A program made the position numbers and the translations under genes. The notes beneath the pieces are model-generated. The model had not been told where the DNA came from. It worked only from the letters and a program-made list of their open reading frames with translations, and did not search any database. From the NCBI GenBank assembly GCA_019689955.1, contig JADGGM010000219.1, positions 1 to 5,879 on the forward strand: a stretch of DNA of 5,879 nucleotides. Direction: 5' to 3'. This document shows positions 1 through 5,879 of this stretch, in pieces; within the stretch, counting starts at the first letter, position 1; each line of letters starts with the position of its first letter. The DNA is from Gemmatimonadaceae bacterium. GTDB lineage: Bacteria > Gemmatimonadota > Gemmatimonadetes > Gemmatimonadales > Gemmatimonadaceae.

Positions 1-353
1 CGGGTGGACTCCCCCATCTCGCGGATGGCGCGGAGCGCCGCCGCGGTGGTGTACCGCTCATCGACGAACGAAACCGGGAAACCGGTACGCCGGGCCAGCT
101 CCCCCCCCACCTGGCGGGCCTCGGCGGAGCGGGGGGTCTCGTTCCCGTCGTCGTCCAGGGGGAGCCCGATGACGAAGGCGCGCGCCTCCAGCGCCTCGGC
201 CCGGCGCACGATCTCGGCGATGGGGGGGCGCTTCCCGGCGCGCCGGGTGATGCACCCCGCCGGCGACGCGATGGTCCGCGTTGGATCGCTGATGGCAAGC
301 CCGATGCGCTTGTCGCCGTAATCGATGGCGAGCACGCGGCCGGGGTCGGGCAT
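1..353 (-). CDS. ruvX: RuvX/YqgF-family nuclease (putative Holliday junction resolvase / pre-16S rRNA nuclease), C-terminus cut off by window edge
   Basis: The visible 117 residues carry the RNase H-like YqgF fold signatures. The first strand, VLAIDYGDKRIGLAISD (residues 7-23), includes the expected acidic metal ligand D11. A VIGLPL strand lies at residues 61-66, followed by a glycine/asparagine turn, and the strand FVDERYTT (residues 96-103) carries the second conserved acid, E99. The family is usually about 140-150 residues, so roughly the last 25-35 are missing, including the third catalytic Asp region. In E. coli and other bacteria this family is tied to maturation of the 16S rRNA 5' end; the Holliday junction role was proposed from fold similarity. 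The ATG at 353-351 shares one base with the rho stop, and an AGGG Shine-Dalgarno-like sequence (plus-strand 360-363) lies 6 bases upstream inside rho. The gene should be expressed with rho. Family assignment is secure; the exact in vivo role is inferred. Confidence 0.93.
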   Translation of the reverse strand, partial: MPDPGRVLAIDYGDKRIGLAISDPTRTIASPAGCITRRAGKRPPIAEIVRRAEALEARAFVIGLPLDDDGNETPRSAEARQVGGELARRTGFPVSFVDERYTTAAALRAIREMGEST

Positions 354-355
354 CA
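351..355 (-). other. TGATG stop/start overlap joining rho to ruvX
   Basis: On the minus strand the bases read TGATG. TGA ends rho and ATG begins ruvX, with the A shared. A ribosome finishing rho can restart directly on ruvX, helped by the AGGG sequence just upstream. This is seen directly in the sequence; coupling itself is inferred. Confidence 0.85.
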
Positions 356-1606
356 GCCGCCCTGCGCCATGGTCGCGAAGAACTCCTTGTTGGTCTTCGT
401 GCGACTCATGCGCTGGAGGAGGAACTCGATCGCTTCGGCGGGGGGCATGTCGCTCAGGAAGTTGCGGAGCAGGTAGACGCGGTTGAGCTCCTCCTGGGTC
501 AGGAGCAGCTCTTCACGCCGGGTGCCGGAGCGCTGGATGTCGATCGCCGGGAAGATGCGGCGGTCGGCGATCTTGCGATCCAGGACCAGCTCCATGTTCC
601 CCGTCCCCTTGAACTCCTCGAAGATCACCTCGTCCATGCGCGAGCCGGTCTCGATGAGCGCGGTGGCGATGATCGTGAGCGAGCCGCCGACGTCGATGTT
701 GCGCGCGGCACCGAAGAAGCGCTTGGGTTTGTGGAGCGCGTGCGCGTCGACACCGCCGGAGAGGATCTTCCCCGAGTGCGGGACCACGACGTTGTGCGCG
801 CGGGCGAGGCGCGTGATGGAATCGAGGAGGATGACGACGTCCTTGCCGTGCTCGACGAGCCGCTTGGCCTTCTCGATCACCATGTCGGCGACCTGAACGT
901 GCCGGTCGGCGGGCTCGTCGAACGTGGAGCTGATCACCTCGGCATCCACGTTCATCTGCATGTCGGTGACTTCCTCGGGGCGCTCGTCGATGAGGAGGAC
1001 GATGAGCGTGACCTCGGGGTGATTCTCGCGGATGGCGTTGGCCATCTTCTGCATGAGAATCGTCTTCCCCGCGCGCGGGGGCGCGACGATGAGCCCGCGC
1101 TGCCCCTTGCCGATTGGGGCCATGATGTCGACCACGCGCATGCTCAGATCGCCGTCGGCGGTCTCGAGGCGGAGCCGCTCGTCGGGGTAGCGCGGGCGCA
1201 GGTTGTCGAACGCGATGCGGTGCTTGGCCTGCTCCGGGTCTTCGCCGTTGATCGTCTCGACCTTGAGGAGCGCGAGATACCGTTCCCCCTCCTTGGGGGG
1301 GCGGACCTGCCCGGCGACGGTGTCGCCGGTGCGGAGGTCGAAGCGCTTGATCTGCGACGGGGACACGTAGATGTCGTCGGGACCGTAGAGGTAGTTCCAG
1401 TCCTGGCTGCGCAGGAAGCCGTATCCCTCGGGCAGGATCTCGAGCACGCCCTCGCCGCGCAGCACGATGTCGGAATCGAGCAGGTTCTGCTCGATCCGGA
1501 AGATCAGGTCCTGCTTCCGGAGGCCGGAGAAGTTGGAGATATTGAGGTCCTCGGCCATGGTGTGCAGCTCGGCCACGGACTTTTGCTTCAACTCGGCGAT
1601 ATCCAC
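353..1606 (-). CDS. rho: Transcription termination factor Rho
   Basis: Hexameric RNA-dependent ATPase/helicase that releases RNA polymerase at Rho-dependent terminators. The 417 residues are close to the 419 of E. coli Rho and align along the whole length from memory. Domains: N-terminal helical Rho_N domain (about 1-47); cold-shock-like primary RNA-binding domain (about 48-120) with GYGFLR at 61-66 and DDIYVSP at 77-83; then the RecA-type motor. The motor has Walker A APPRAGKT (175-182), the catalytic IDERPEEV segment with E208, Walker B VVILLDS (D262), Q-loop [15 protein letters not shown] (277-291), R-loop region GTGNMEL (334-340) and arginine finger R363 in SGTRREE. The P-loop has Arg (R178) where E. 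coli has Lys, a conservative change. There is no large N-terminal insertion. The start is GTG; residues 1-20 match the usual Rho N-terminus, so the first in-frame Met (17) is too late. Rho genes often regulate themselves through leader termination; that is not shown here. Confidence 0.98.
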   Translation of the reverse strand: MDIAELKQKSVAELHTMAEDLNISNFSGLRKQDLIFRIEQNLLDSDIVLRGEGVLEILPEGYGFLRSQDWNYLYGPDDIYVSPSQIKRFDLRTGDTVAGQVRPPKEGERYLALLKVETINGEDPEQAKHRIAFDNLRPRYPDERLRLETADGDLSMRVVDIMAPIGKGQRGLIVAPPRAGKTILMQKMANAIRENHPEVTLIVLLIDERPEEVTDMQMNVDAEVISSTFDEPADRHVQVADMVIEKAKRLVEHGKDVVILLDSITRLARAHNVVVPHSGKILSGGVDAHALHKPKRFFGAARNIDVGGSLTIIATALIETGSRMDEVIFEEFKGTGNMELVLDRKIADRRIFPAIDIQRSGTRREELLLTQEELNRVYLLRNFLSDMPPAEAIEFLLQRMSRTKTNKEFFATMAQGG

Positions 1607-1616
1607 TGGACGTCAG

Positions 1617-1621
1617 CTCCG
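1617..1621 (-). promoter_or_regulatory. Ribosome binding site for the rho GTG start
   Basis: The minus strand reads CGGAG here, followed by 10 bases and then GTG. The spacing is slightly long but acceptable. It supports the non-ATG start that the protein alignment already favours. Confidence 0.5.
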
Positions 1622-1639
1622 AGGGCGGGGCGATGCCAC

Positions 1640-1668
1640 GCAGTAAGAGGGCTGCACGGGTATGGCAA
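1640..1668 (-). promoter_or_regulatory. rho: Weak candidate sigma70-type promoter for rho
   Basis: On the minus strand, TTGCCA (plus 1663-1668, five of six matches to TTGACA) is followed after 17 bases by TACTGC (plus 1640-1645). The latter matches only the first two positions of the -10 consensus. Initiation would fall about 25-30 bases before the GTG. The good -35 and correct spacing argue for it and the poor -10 argues against, so it is only a candidate. Confidence 0.22.
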
Positions 1669-1685
1669 ACACGACAACCGGCGCT

Positions 1686-1702
1686 CCGCCACCGATTGGC
1701 GG
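1686..1702. repeat. Inverted repeat CCGCCA-5 nt-TGGCGG in the divergent region
   Basis: Two perfect 6-base arms (1686-1691 and 1697-1702) are separated by 5 bases. It could be a regulator operator or, in a rho leader transcript, a small hairpin. With this base composition a 6-bp match can arise by chance, so function is unproven. Confidence 0.4.
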
Positions 1703-1760
1703 GGCGGAAATCCGGGCGTTGTAGTTTATGGTGTTGGAGGGGGCGTGAGGGTGTGCGGTA

Positions 1761-1780
1761 GAAGTTGGCAAGGTAACTTC
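1761..1780. repeat. Inverted repeat GAAGTT-8 nt-AACTTC just upstream of the M50 gene
   Basis: Two perfect 6-base arms (1761-1766 and 1775-1780) flank an 8-base spacer and end 20 bases before the GTG start. The arms are half A/T in a very GC-rich setting, which makes chance somewhat less likely than for a GC repeat. The form resembles a dimeric transcription factor site, but no regulator family is recognisable. No T-run follows, so it is not an intrinsic terminator. Confidence 0.42.
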
Positions 1781-1786
1781 GGCAAA

Positions 1787-1791
1787 AAGGG
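1787..1791 (+). promoter_or_regulatory. Ribosome binding site for the M50 GTG start
   Basis: AAGGG lies 9 bases before the GTG at 1801. An in-frame TAA at 1774-1776 limits how far upstream translation could begin, and no other start codon lies between it and 1801. Confidence 0.55.
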
Positions 1792-1800
1792 CGGTCAAGA

Positions 1801-2883
1801 GTGACCGAGCTCGATATTACGCAATACTTTACCTATTGGCGAAACATTGAGCTCGGGAGCCGAGAGATTCTCGAGGGACTCGTCGCGCGGGAGCATGCTG
1901 GACCGTCACCGGCACTGGCGCGGCGTCTTGCTGAGTGGGACGGATATCACTACTGGCAGACTGCACCCGAAGGACGTTGGCTCGTGCTCGTGCGTGAAGT
2001 CGACCGGCCGCGCGAGCGGTGGTGGCTGCACGCTGCGCTGTTGCTGATCACGCTTCTCGCCACGTCGATGGCCGGCGCCGCGCTCGCGGGTACGTGGGGC
2101 AGCTGGCATCACCTCACGCTGGCAGACCTTCGCGCCGGCCTTCCGTTCTCTGTTCCGCTCCTCGCGATCCTCCTCGCGCACGAATCGGGCCATTACGTGA
2201 CGGCGCGGTCGTATCGCGTCAACGCGAGCCCGCCCTACTTTCTCCCCTTCCCCCCGCAGCTCAACCTCCTGGGGACGCTGGGGGCATTCATTCGATTGCG
2301 CTCCCCGATCTTCGACCGGCGCACGCTGTTCGACATCGGCGTCGCGGGGCCGCTGGCCGGGGTGGTCGTCGCGATCCCGGTGCTCCTCCTCGGGCTCGCG
2401 CTGAGCACCGCGGAGCCCGGGGGACCGGTGCGCACCCTCGCGCACCAGTACCTCCCGGTCGGCGGGACGTACTGGTTCTTCGGTGATTCAATGCTTTTGC
2501 TGGCGTGCCGGTTCGCGCTTGGGCTGCATGGCCCAGTCGCGCTGCACCCGGTGGCGCTGGCGGGGTGGGTGGGGGTGCTGGTGACGTCGCTCAACCTCCT
2601 TCCGCTCGCGCAGTTCGACGGGGGGCACGTGGCGTTCGCGCTGTTCGGGCGGGCGCAGCGCTGGGTGGCGCGAGTGTTCTGGCTGGTGCTGATCCCGCTC
2701 GGCCTGCTCTGGATGGGGTGGTGGCTCTGGGCCGTGCTCGCCATTGTGATCGGCCGAGGCCGCCTGGGTCACCCGCCGGTGATCGCCCCGGAGCGGGCGC
2801 TCGACCCGTCGCGCCGCCTGGTGGGGTGGCTCGCGGTGGTGCTGTTCTTCGTCACCTTCATGCCGCTCCCGTTGGCGTTCTGA
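1801..2883 (+). CDS. Site-2 protease family (M50) intramembrane zinc metalloprotease
   Basis: Polytopic membrane protein of 360 residues. Zinc motif HESGH (H127-H131, catalytic E128) lies in a hydrophobic segment, and the second motif, NLLPLAQFDGG (265-275), supplies the third ligand, D273; both are intact. Likely membrane segments are near 73-97, 115-137, 177-201, 247-270, 290-318 and 340-357. A GTLGAF stretch (158-163) matches the re-entrant region common in this subgroup. About 70 N-terminal residues form a soluble, probably cytoplasmic, segment rich in charged and aromatic residues. The C-terminal HPPV plus late membrane helix resembles the uncharacterised S2P/EGY-like branch rather than RseP: there is no PDZ domain between the motifs. 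Members cut substrates within the membrane; the substrate here is unknown. The gene stands alone on its strand, diverging from rho and converging with the MCE gene. The start of the gene is notably AT-richer than its remainder. Confidence 0.92.
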   Translation: MTELDITQYFTYWRNIELGSREILEGLVAREHAGPSPALARRLAEWDGYHYWQTAPEGRWLVLVREVDRPRERWWLHAALLLITLLATSMAGAALAGTWGSWHHLTLADLRAGLPFSVPLLAILLAHESGHYVTARSYRVNASPPYFLPFPPQLNLLGTLGAFIRLRSPIFDRRTLFDIGVAGPLAGVVVAIPVLLLGLALSTAEPGGPVRTLAHQYLPVGGTYWFFGDSMLLLACRFALGLHGPVALHPVALAGWVGVLVTSLNLLPLAQFDGGHVAFALFGRAQRWVARVFWLVLIPLGLLWMGWWLWAVLAIVIGRGRLGHPPVIAPERALDPSRRLVGWLAVVLFFVTFMPLPLAF

Positions 2884-2886
2884 GCC

Positions 2887-2903
2887 GCGGCGCCCCGCGC
2901 CGC
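2887..2903. terminator. Perfect 7-bp GC hairpin between convergent genes
   Basis: Arms GCGGCGC (2887-2893) and GCGCCGC (2897-2903) enclose a 3-base loop. It fills most of the 27-bp gap between the M50 stop and the MCE gene stop, where a two-way terminator would be expected. Neither side has a T-run, so it is not a classical intrinsic terminator. It may instead act as a transcript 3'-end barrier or pause site. Confidence 0.4.
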
Positions 2904-2910
2904 CTCCCGC

Positions 2911-3885
2911 TCAGTGGCGCAGGCGAGCGGGGCGGGCGTGGGCCGGCGCGAGGGCGCCGCGCGCGAGGCTCTGGATGGTGGTGTCGATGTTGGCCTCGAG
3001 CGCGCGGAGCTGGCGCGCGAGGGTGTCGTCGTACACGAGGCGGCCGGCGGTGCCGCGCTCCTCCACCATCCGCGCGTGGATGACCGCGATCGCGTTGCGC
3101 ACGCGGGCGAGCGCGGCGACGAGCACCGTGTCGCGCTCCAGACGGGCCGGAAGGCCGTGCTCGCGTGCGAGACGGAGCAGGGAGTCGGCGCGGGCGATGA
3201 GACGCTCCCCCTGCGCGCGCGTCGCGTCGTCGCGGATGAGGAGCGGGAGCGTGCCGCGGCCGTTGGTGATGCGCTCGCCGAGCCGGCGCGCTTCCGACGC
3301 GACCACCTCGGCCGAGAGCGCGCGGTCCCCCGGCGGGGGGTGCACGCGGGCGACGTTGTGCTGGAGGTGCGCGCTCATCGTCTGCACGTCGGCCAGGAGC
3401 TCGGGGAGCGTCTGCACCGCGAGCGAGAGCTGCGCACGCACGGAGTCGGTGTCGATCTGCGGCGCACGGGAGAGCGTGTCCCCCGGCGCCGCGATGGGCG
3501 AGCGCGGCGTCCCGACGTGGACCGCGACGATCGTCGCACCGATCGGCGTGCCGCCGGCGCGGAACTCGACGCGCGAGTCGCGGCGGATCCCCGCCCGGTA
3601 GCGCCGCAGCACGTCGAGCGCGACGATGAGGCGGCCCAGGGTGTCGCTGCTCACCGGGCGGAAGGCGACGCCGCTGACCACGCCGACCTTCTGCCCGGCG
3701 AGCCACACTTCCGTCCCGTCGATCACGCCGCGCGCTTCATCCGCGCGCACGTAGAGCCGGTACGTCGGCCCGCGGAGCGAGCCGACGCGCGCGAACACGA
3801 GCACGGCCAGCGCGCCCGCCGCGAGGACGCCGATCGCGATGAGCCCGGGGAGGAGCGCGCGCCAGGTGAGCCGCCGGGGAGGCAT
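2911..3885 (-). CDS. MCE/MlaD-family periplasmic lipid-transport protein, single membrane anchor
   Basis: Taking the ATG at 3885 gives 324 residues. A basic N-terminus (MPPRRLTWR) precedes one membrane segment (about 11-33), followed by an MCE domain (about 41-125). This includes the VIDGTEVWLAGQKVGVVSGV stretch (55-74) and a second half ending in GTPIGATIVAVHVG (112-125) with a following PGDTL. The remainder (about 145-310) is predicted mostly helical, with many Leu/Ala/Arg heptad-like stretches. MCE proteins form rings, usually hexamers, that carry phospholipids or other lipids between membranes, normally with an MlaE permease and MlaF ATPase; neither is visible here. The gene follows the receptor gene by 41 bases and is probably in its transcript. 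A TTG at 3906 would add seven residues; neither start has a convincing ribosome site at normal spacing. Family call is good, lipid substrate unknown. Confidence 0.85.
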   Translation of the reverse strand: MPPRRLTWRALLPGLIAIGVLAAGALAVLVFARVGSLRGPTYRLYVRADEARGVIDGTEVWLAGQKVGVVSGVAFRPVSSDTLGRLIVALDVLRRYRAGIRRDSRVEFRAGGTPIGATIVAVHVGTPRSPIAAPGDTLSRAPQIDTDSVRAQLSLAVQTLPELLADVQTMSAHLQHNVARVHPPPGDRALSAEVVASEARRLGERITNGRGTLPLLIRDDATRAQGERLIARADSLLRLAREHGLPARLERDTVLVAALARVRNAIAVIHARMVEERGTAGRLVYDDTLARQLRALEANIDTTIQSLARGALAPAHARPARLRH

Positions 3886-3890
3886 AGCGA

Positions 3891-3918
3891 CCGGCGAGCG
3901 GTGCAAGCCTCGCGCCGG
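3891..3918 (-). repeat. Inverted repeat in the receptor-MCE intercistronic gap
   Basis: CCGGCG (3891-3896) and CGCCGG (3913-3918) form perfect 6-base arms around a 16-base spacer, between the receptor stop and the MCE ATG. In RNA this could fold into a stem ending 5 bases before the ATG, with the alternative TTG in the loop. It could lower or couple translation of the MCE gene, or be chance in GC-rich DNA. Confidence 0.35.
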
Positions 3919-3926
3919 GGATCAGC

Positions 3927-5879
3927 TCAGAAGGTCCAGCGCACGCCGAGCGTGGGGAGGAGGGGGAGCTGCGCCATGCGGCGCGGGGCGACCGTCACGG
4001 TCCCGGCGTTCCAGTCGGCCACGGTGTAGCCCAGCCCGCGCGGGTTGTCGCGATCGTAGACGTTGAACACGTCCACGTAGATCGAGAGCCGGGTGGCGCC
4101 CACGGTGCGGTCGTTGCTCACGCGCACGTCGAGGCGGTGGTACGGGGCGAGGCGGCCGGCGTACGGCGCGCCGAACTGCGTGCGCACGTGGTAGGTGCCG
4201 TCGCTCAGCGTGTCCACGAGGAAGTGTACAGGGGTCACGGGCCAGCCGGAGTGGTACTGCCACGCCGCGCTCACACTCCACCCGCGCCACGGGTGCACGC
4301 TGGCGTCGAGGAGGACGGTGTGGCGCTGGTCGTACGCGTGCGGCACGCGGCGGCCATCGACGACGTCGTGCGCGGCGGCGAGCGCGTAGCTCGCGGACCA
4401 CTGCACCGCGCCGCGCGTGGACCCGGCGGAGAGCTCGATCCCGCGCGCGTCGCCGCTCGTGGGGGCGAGGAGGACGCGGTCGCTCGCCGCCTCGGGGAAG
4501 ACCTCGAGCGAGCCGTCGAGGTTCACGTAGCGCGGGGCGATGCGACGGAGACGGCGGTCGTATGCATCGAGCCGAAGGCGCACGCCCCCCGCGGTGCGGT
4601 GCTCGATGCCGGCGATGCGATGCTCGGCGCGCTCCGTCACGCCGATCTGCTCGACGCCGTCGGGGACCTGCAGCTCGTCGAGGCGTTGGGGTTGCGCGTA
4701 GCGCCCCCAGCTCGCGCGGAGCGTGGTACGCTCGCCGAGCGCGTACATCACCGCCAGGCGCGGCGAGATGGTCGGGTCGTGCGTGTAGCTCTGCCGGTCG
4801 TAGCGCACCCCGCCCTCCACCGTGAGCGCGCGCGTGGCCTGCACACGCTGCGAGAGATACGCGCCCACGGTCGTGCCGCTCGGGGAGAGCGTCGTGTGCA
4901 TCGCCTGGGTGCTACGGATCCAGCGCGCGGAGGCGACGTGCGGGCGCATCTGCCAGCGATCGTAGTCGTAGCGCGCCGAGACGCGCTGCACCTGCGCGCC
5001 CGCGTCGAGCTCGGCCCGCGCGCCGAGCGCGAACGTCCAGTCCTGCGTCATCCCGAGCACCTCGAAGGCGCGGTCGTCGCGCACGTTGAGGGTCGGTTCG
5101 CCGCCGTAGCTGTCCGCGCCCTCGCGATGGCGGTAGACGGCGGAGCGGGAGACGATCGTGCGCCCCGTGATGGCGGGGGAGAGCGCCGTGCGCCACGTGA
5201 GCCAGGCGTAGCGGCTCCGGTAGCTGCTCGCGAGCGACGGCGCGTCGGGGGCGTCGTAGTGGAGTACGTCGCCGGCGCGGAGCACGCTGAGCGTCAGCTC
5301 GTCGTGCCCGGAGGGGCGCACGCGGAGCCGCGCGTAGCCATCGCCGTAGCGCGGCGAGAGCTCCTTCCCTTCGCCGGTGAGGGAGAGCGCGGCGCCGAGA
5401 AAGCCGCGCCGGACCGACACGAGCCAATTGGCGCGGCCGTGCGCGAGCGGGGCTTCGTGCAGGATGCTCGCCCCGCTCAGGCTCGCGCCGAGCACCGTGC
5501 GTCCGCGCGCCAGCGTACTCTCGCGCGAGCGGAGGTCGAACACCCCGGTGAGGTGATTGCCGTACTGCGCGCCGAACCCGCCGGTGCTCAGGCTCGCGCG
5601 GCCGACGATCTCCGGGTCGATGATGGAGAGCGCGCCGTCGAAGTCCTCGAGGTGGAACGGATCGTAGAGCTCCACCCCGTCGAAGGTGAGGAGCACTTCG
5701 CGATTGTCCCCACCGCGCACACGGAATCCCGCCGAGAGATCGCTCGATGCGACGCCGGGGACTCGGGCGACCGCGCGGAACGCGTCGGTGGCGATCTGCG
5801 GCGCCGTGGCAATGTCATCGTGCGAGAGGGTGACGGCGGGGGGCGCGGGGGCGCGGATGTCGTCGTCGGCGGTCTGCAC
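3927..5879 (-). CDS. TonB-dependent outer-membrane receptor, N-terminus outside window
   Basis: 650 residues are visible and the reading frame is still open at the window edge. The GTG at the very end is not a credible start, because the signal peptide, TonB box and any N-terminal carboxypeptidase-like domain are missing. The plug domain (about 15-120 of the visible part) shows DAFRAVARVPGV, the FRVRGGDNREVLLTFDGVEL stretch (52-71) and STGGFGAQYGNHLTGVFDLRSR (98-119, split by the plug glycine turn). The rest is a beta-barrel of alternating strands with many Tyr/Trp/Arg positions (for example RLAVMYALGERTTLRASWGR and the DVFNVYDRDNP segment). It ends in LGVRWTF with the terminal Phe needed for outer-membrane assembly. 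Such receptors import scarce ligands (siderophores, vitamins, glycans) using TonB energy; the ligand cannot be inferred. The downstream neighbour is an MCE protein, which hints at a lipid-like or envelope role. Confidence 0.93.
   Translation of the reverse strand: MQTADDDIRAPAPPAVTLSHDDIATAPQIATDAFRAVARVPGVASSDLSAGFRVRGGDNREVLLTFDGVELYDPFHLEDFDGALSIIDPEIVGRASLSTGGFGAQYGNHLTGVFDLRSRESTLARGRTVLGASLSGASILHEAPLAHGRANWLVSVRRGFLGAALSLTGEGKELSPRYGDGYARLRVRPSGHDELTLSVLRAGDVLHYDAPDAPSLASSYRSRYAWLTWRTALSPAITGRTIVSRSAVYRHREGADSYGGEPTLNVRDDRAFEVLGMTQDWTFALGARAELDAGAQVQRVSARYDYDRWQMRPHVASARWIRSTQAMHTTLSPSGTTVGAYLSQRVQATRALTVEGGVRYDRQSYTHDPTISPRLAVMYALGERTTLRASWGRYAQPQRLDELQVPDGVEQIGVTERAEHRIAGIEHRTAGGVRLRLDAYDRRLRRIAPRYVNLDGSLEVFPEAASDRVLLAPTSGDARGIELSAGSTRGAVQWSASYALAAAHDVVDGRRVPHAYDQRHTVLLDASVHPWRGWSVSAAWQYHSGWPVTPVHFLVDTLSDGTYHVRTQFGAPYAGRLAPYHRLDVRVSNDRTVGATRLSIYVDVFNVYDRDNPRGLGYTVADWNAGTVTVAPRRMAQLPLLPTLGVRWTF

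Larger units (their letters stand above)
1607..1800. promoter_or_regulatory. Divergent control region between rho and the M50 protease gene
   Basis: This 194-bp non-coding stretch lies between two outward-facing genes, so it must contain the rho promoter (minus) and very probably the protease promoter (plus). It is somewhat less GC-rich than the surrounding genes and includes an AT-richer patch (gtagtttatg, 1721-1730). I found no strong sigma70 promoter for the plus-strand gene. Two perfect short inverted repeats sit inside it and are listed separately. Open reading frames crossing it look like chance extensions in GC-rich DNA. Confidence 0.75.

Noticed and set aside
1721..1728. AT-rich patch in the divergent region as a -10 element for either gene
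   Set aside because: On the minus strand TAAACT matches four of six bases, but no -35-like hexamer lies at 16-18 bases. On the plus strand the match is poorer still.
731..1804. 357-codon plus-strand frame opposite rho, overlapping the M50 start by GTGA
   Set aside because: It is antisense to an unmistakable rho gene, and its composition (Val, Leu, Gly, Asp, Glu) is what the reverse of GC-rich coding DNA gives. The 4-base overlap with the protease start looks like coupling but is most likely chance.
2561..2576. G-rich stretch in the protease gene resembling a G-quadruplex
   Set aside because: Only three runs of three or more G are present in close spacing, short of the four needed, and the codons are simply Gly/Val/Trp of a membrane helix.
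2858..3706. 282-codon minus-strand frame overlapping the MCE gene
   Set aside because: It is an alternate frame of extreme Arg/Pro/Ala content, a typical frame shadow in high-GC DNA.
2914..4029. 371-codon plus-strand frame opposite the MCE gene
   Set aside because: It is dominated by Arg, Ala, Glu and Gly with no domain or membrane pattern. The minus-strand MCE reading explains the region.
5877..5879. GTG at the window edge as the receptor start
   Set aside because: It would leave a TonB-dependent receptor with no signal peptide or TonB box. The frame simply runs out of the window.

Overview
The window is high-GC bacterial chromosome, densely coding, with no RNA gene, mobile element or CRISPR array that I can see. 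It holds five protein genes. Two run off the window edges: a RuvX/YqgF nuclease at the left and a TonB-dependent receptor at the right. The protein set (a compact Rho, a TonB-dependent outer-membrane receptor and an MCE/MlaD protein) indicates a diderm (Gram-negative) bacterium. The GC-rich style and the flavour of the receptor, MCE and site-2-protease sequences suggest Gemmatimonadota or a similar high-GC phylum. That placement is from memory of family appearance, not from a search.

Left block (1-1606, minus strand): rho, the transcription termination factor, is followed by ruvX/yqgF. The rho stop and the ruvX start share one base (TGATG), so the two are almost certainly co-transcribed and probably translationally coupled.

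Divergent control region (1607-1800, 194 bp): this separates rho from a plus-strand gene. It should hold both promoters. It contains two short perfect inverted repeats and one weak sigma70-like candidate promoter for rho.

Centre (1801-2883, plus strand): a polytopic membrane zinc protease of the site-2 protease (M50) family, with intact HESGH and NLLPxxxxDGG motifs. It starts with GTG and its first bases are clearly less GC-rich than the rest. It converges with the next gene across only 27 bp, which hold a perfect 7-bp GC hairpin with no T-run.

Right block (2911-5879, minus strand): a TonB-dependent outer-membrane receptor lacking its N-terminus is followed after a short gap by a single-pass MCE/MlaD-family protein. 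The arrangement suggests a two-gene transcript linking an outer-membrane channel to a periplasmic lipid-binding protein. No Mla-type permease or ATPase gene lies next to the MCE gene on its downstream side; what lies upstream of the receptor cannot be seen.

Nothing here is a clearly new system. The points most worth following are the rho-ruvX coupling and the receptor-MCE pairing.
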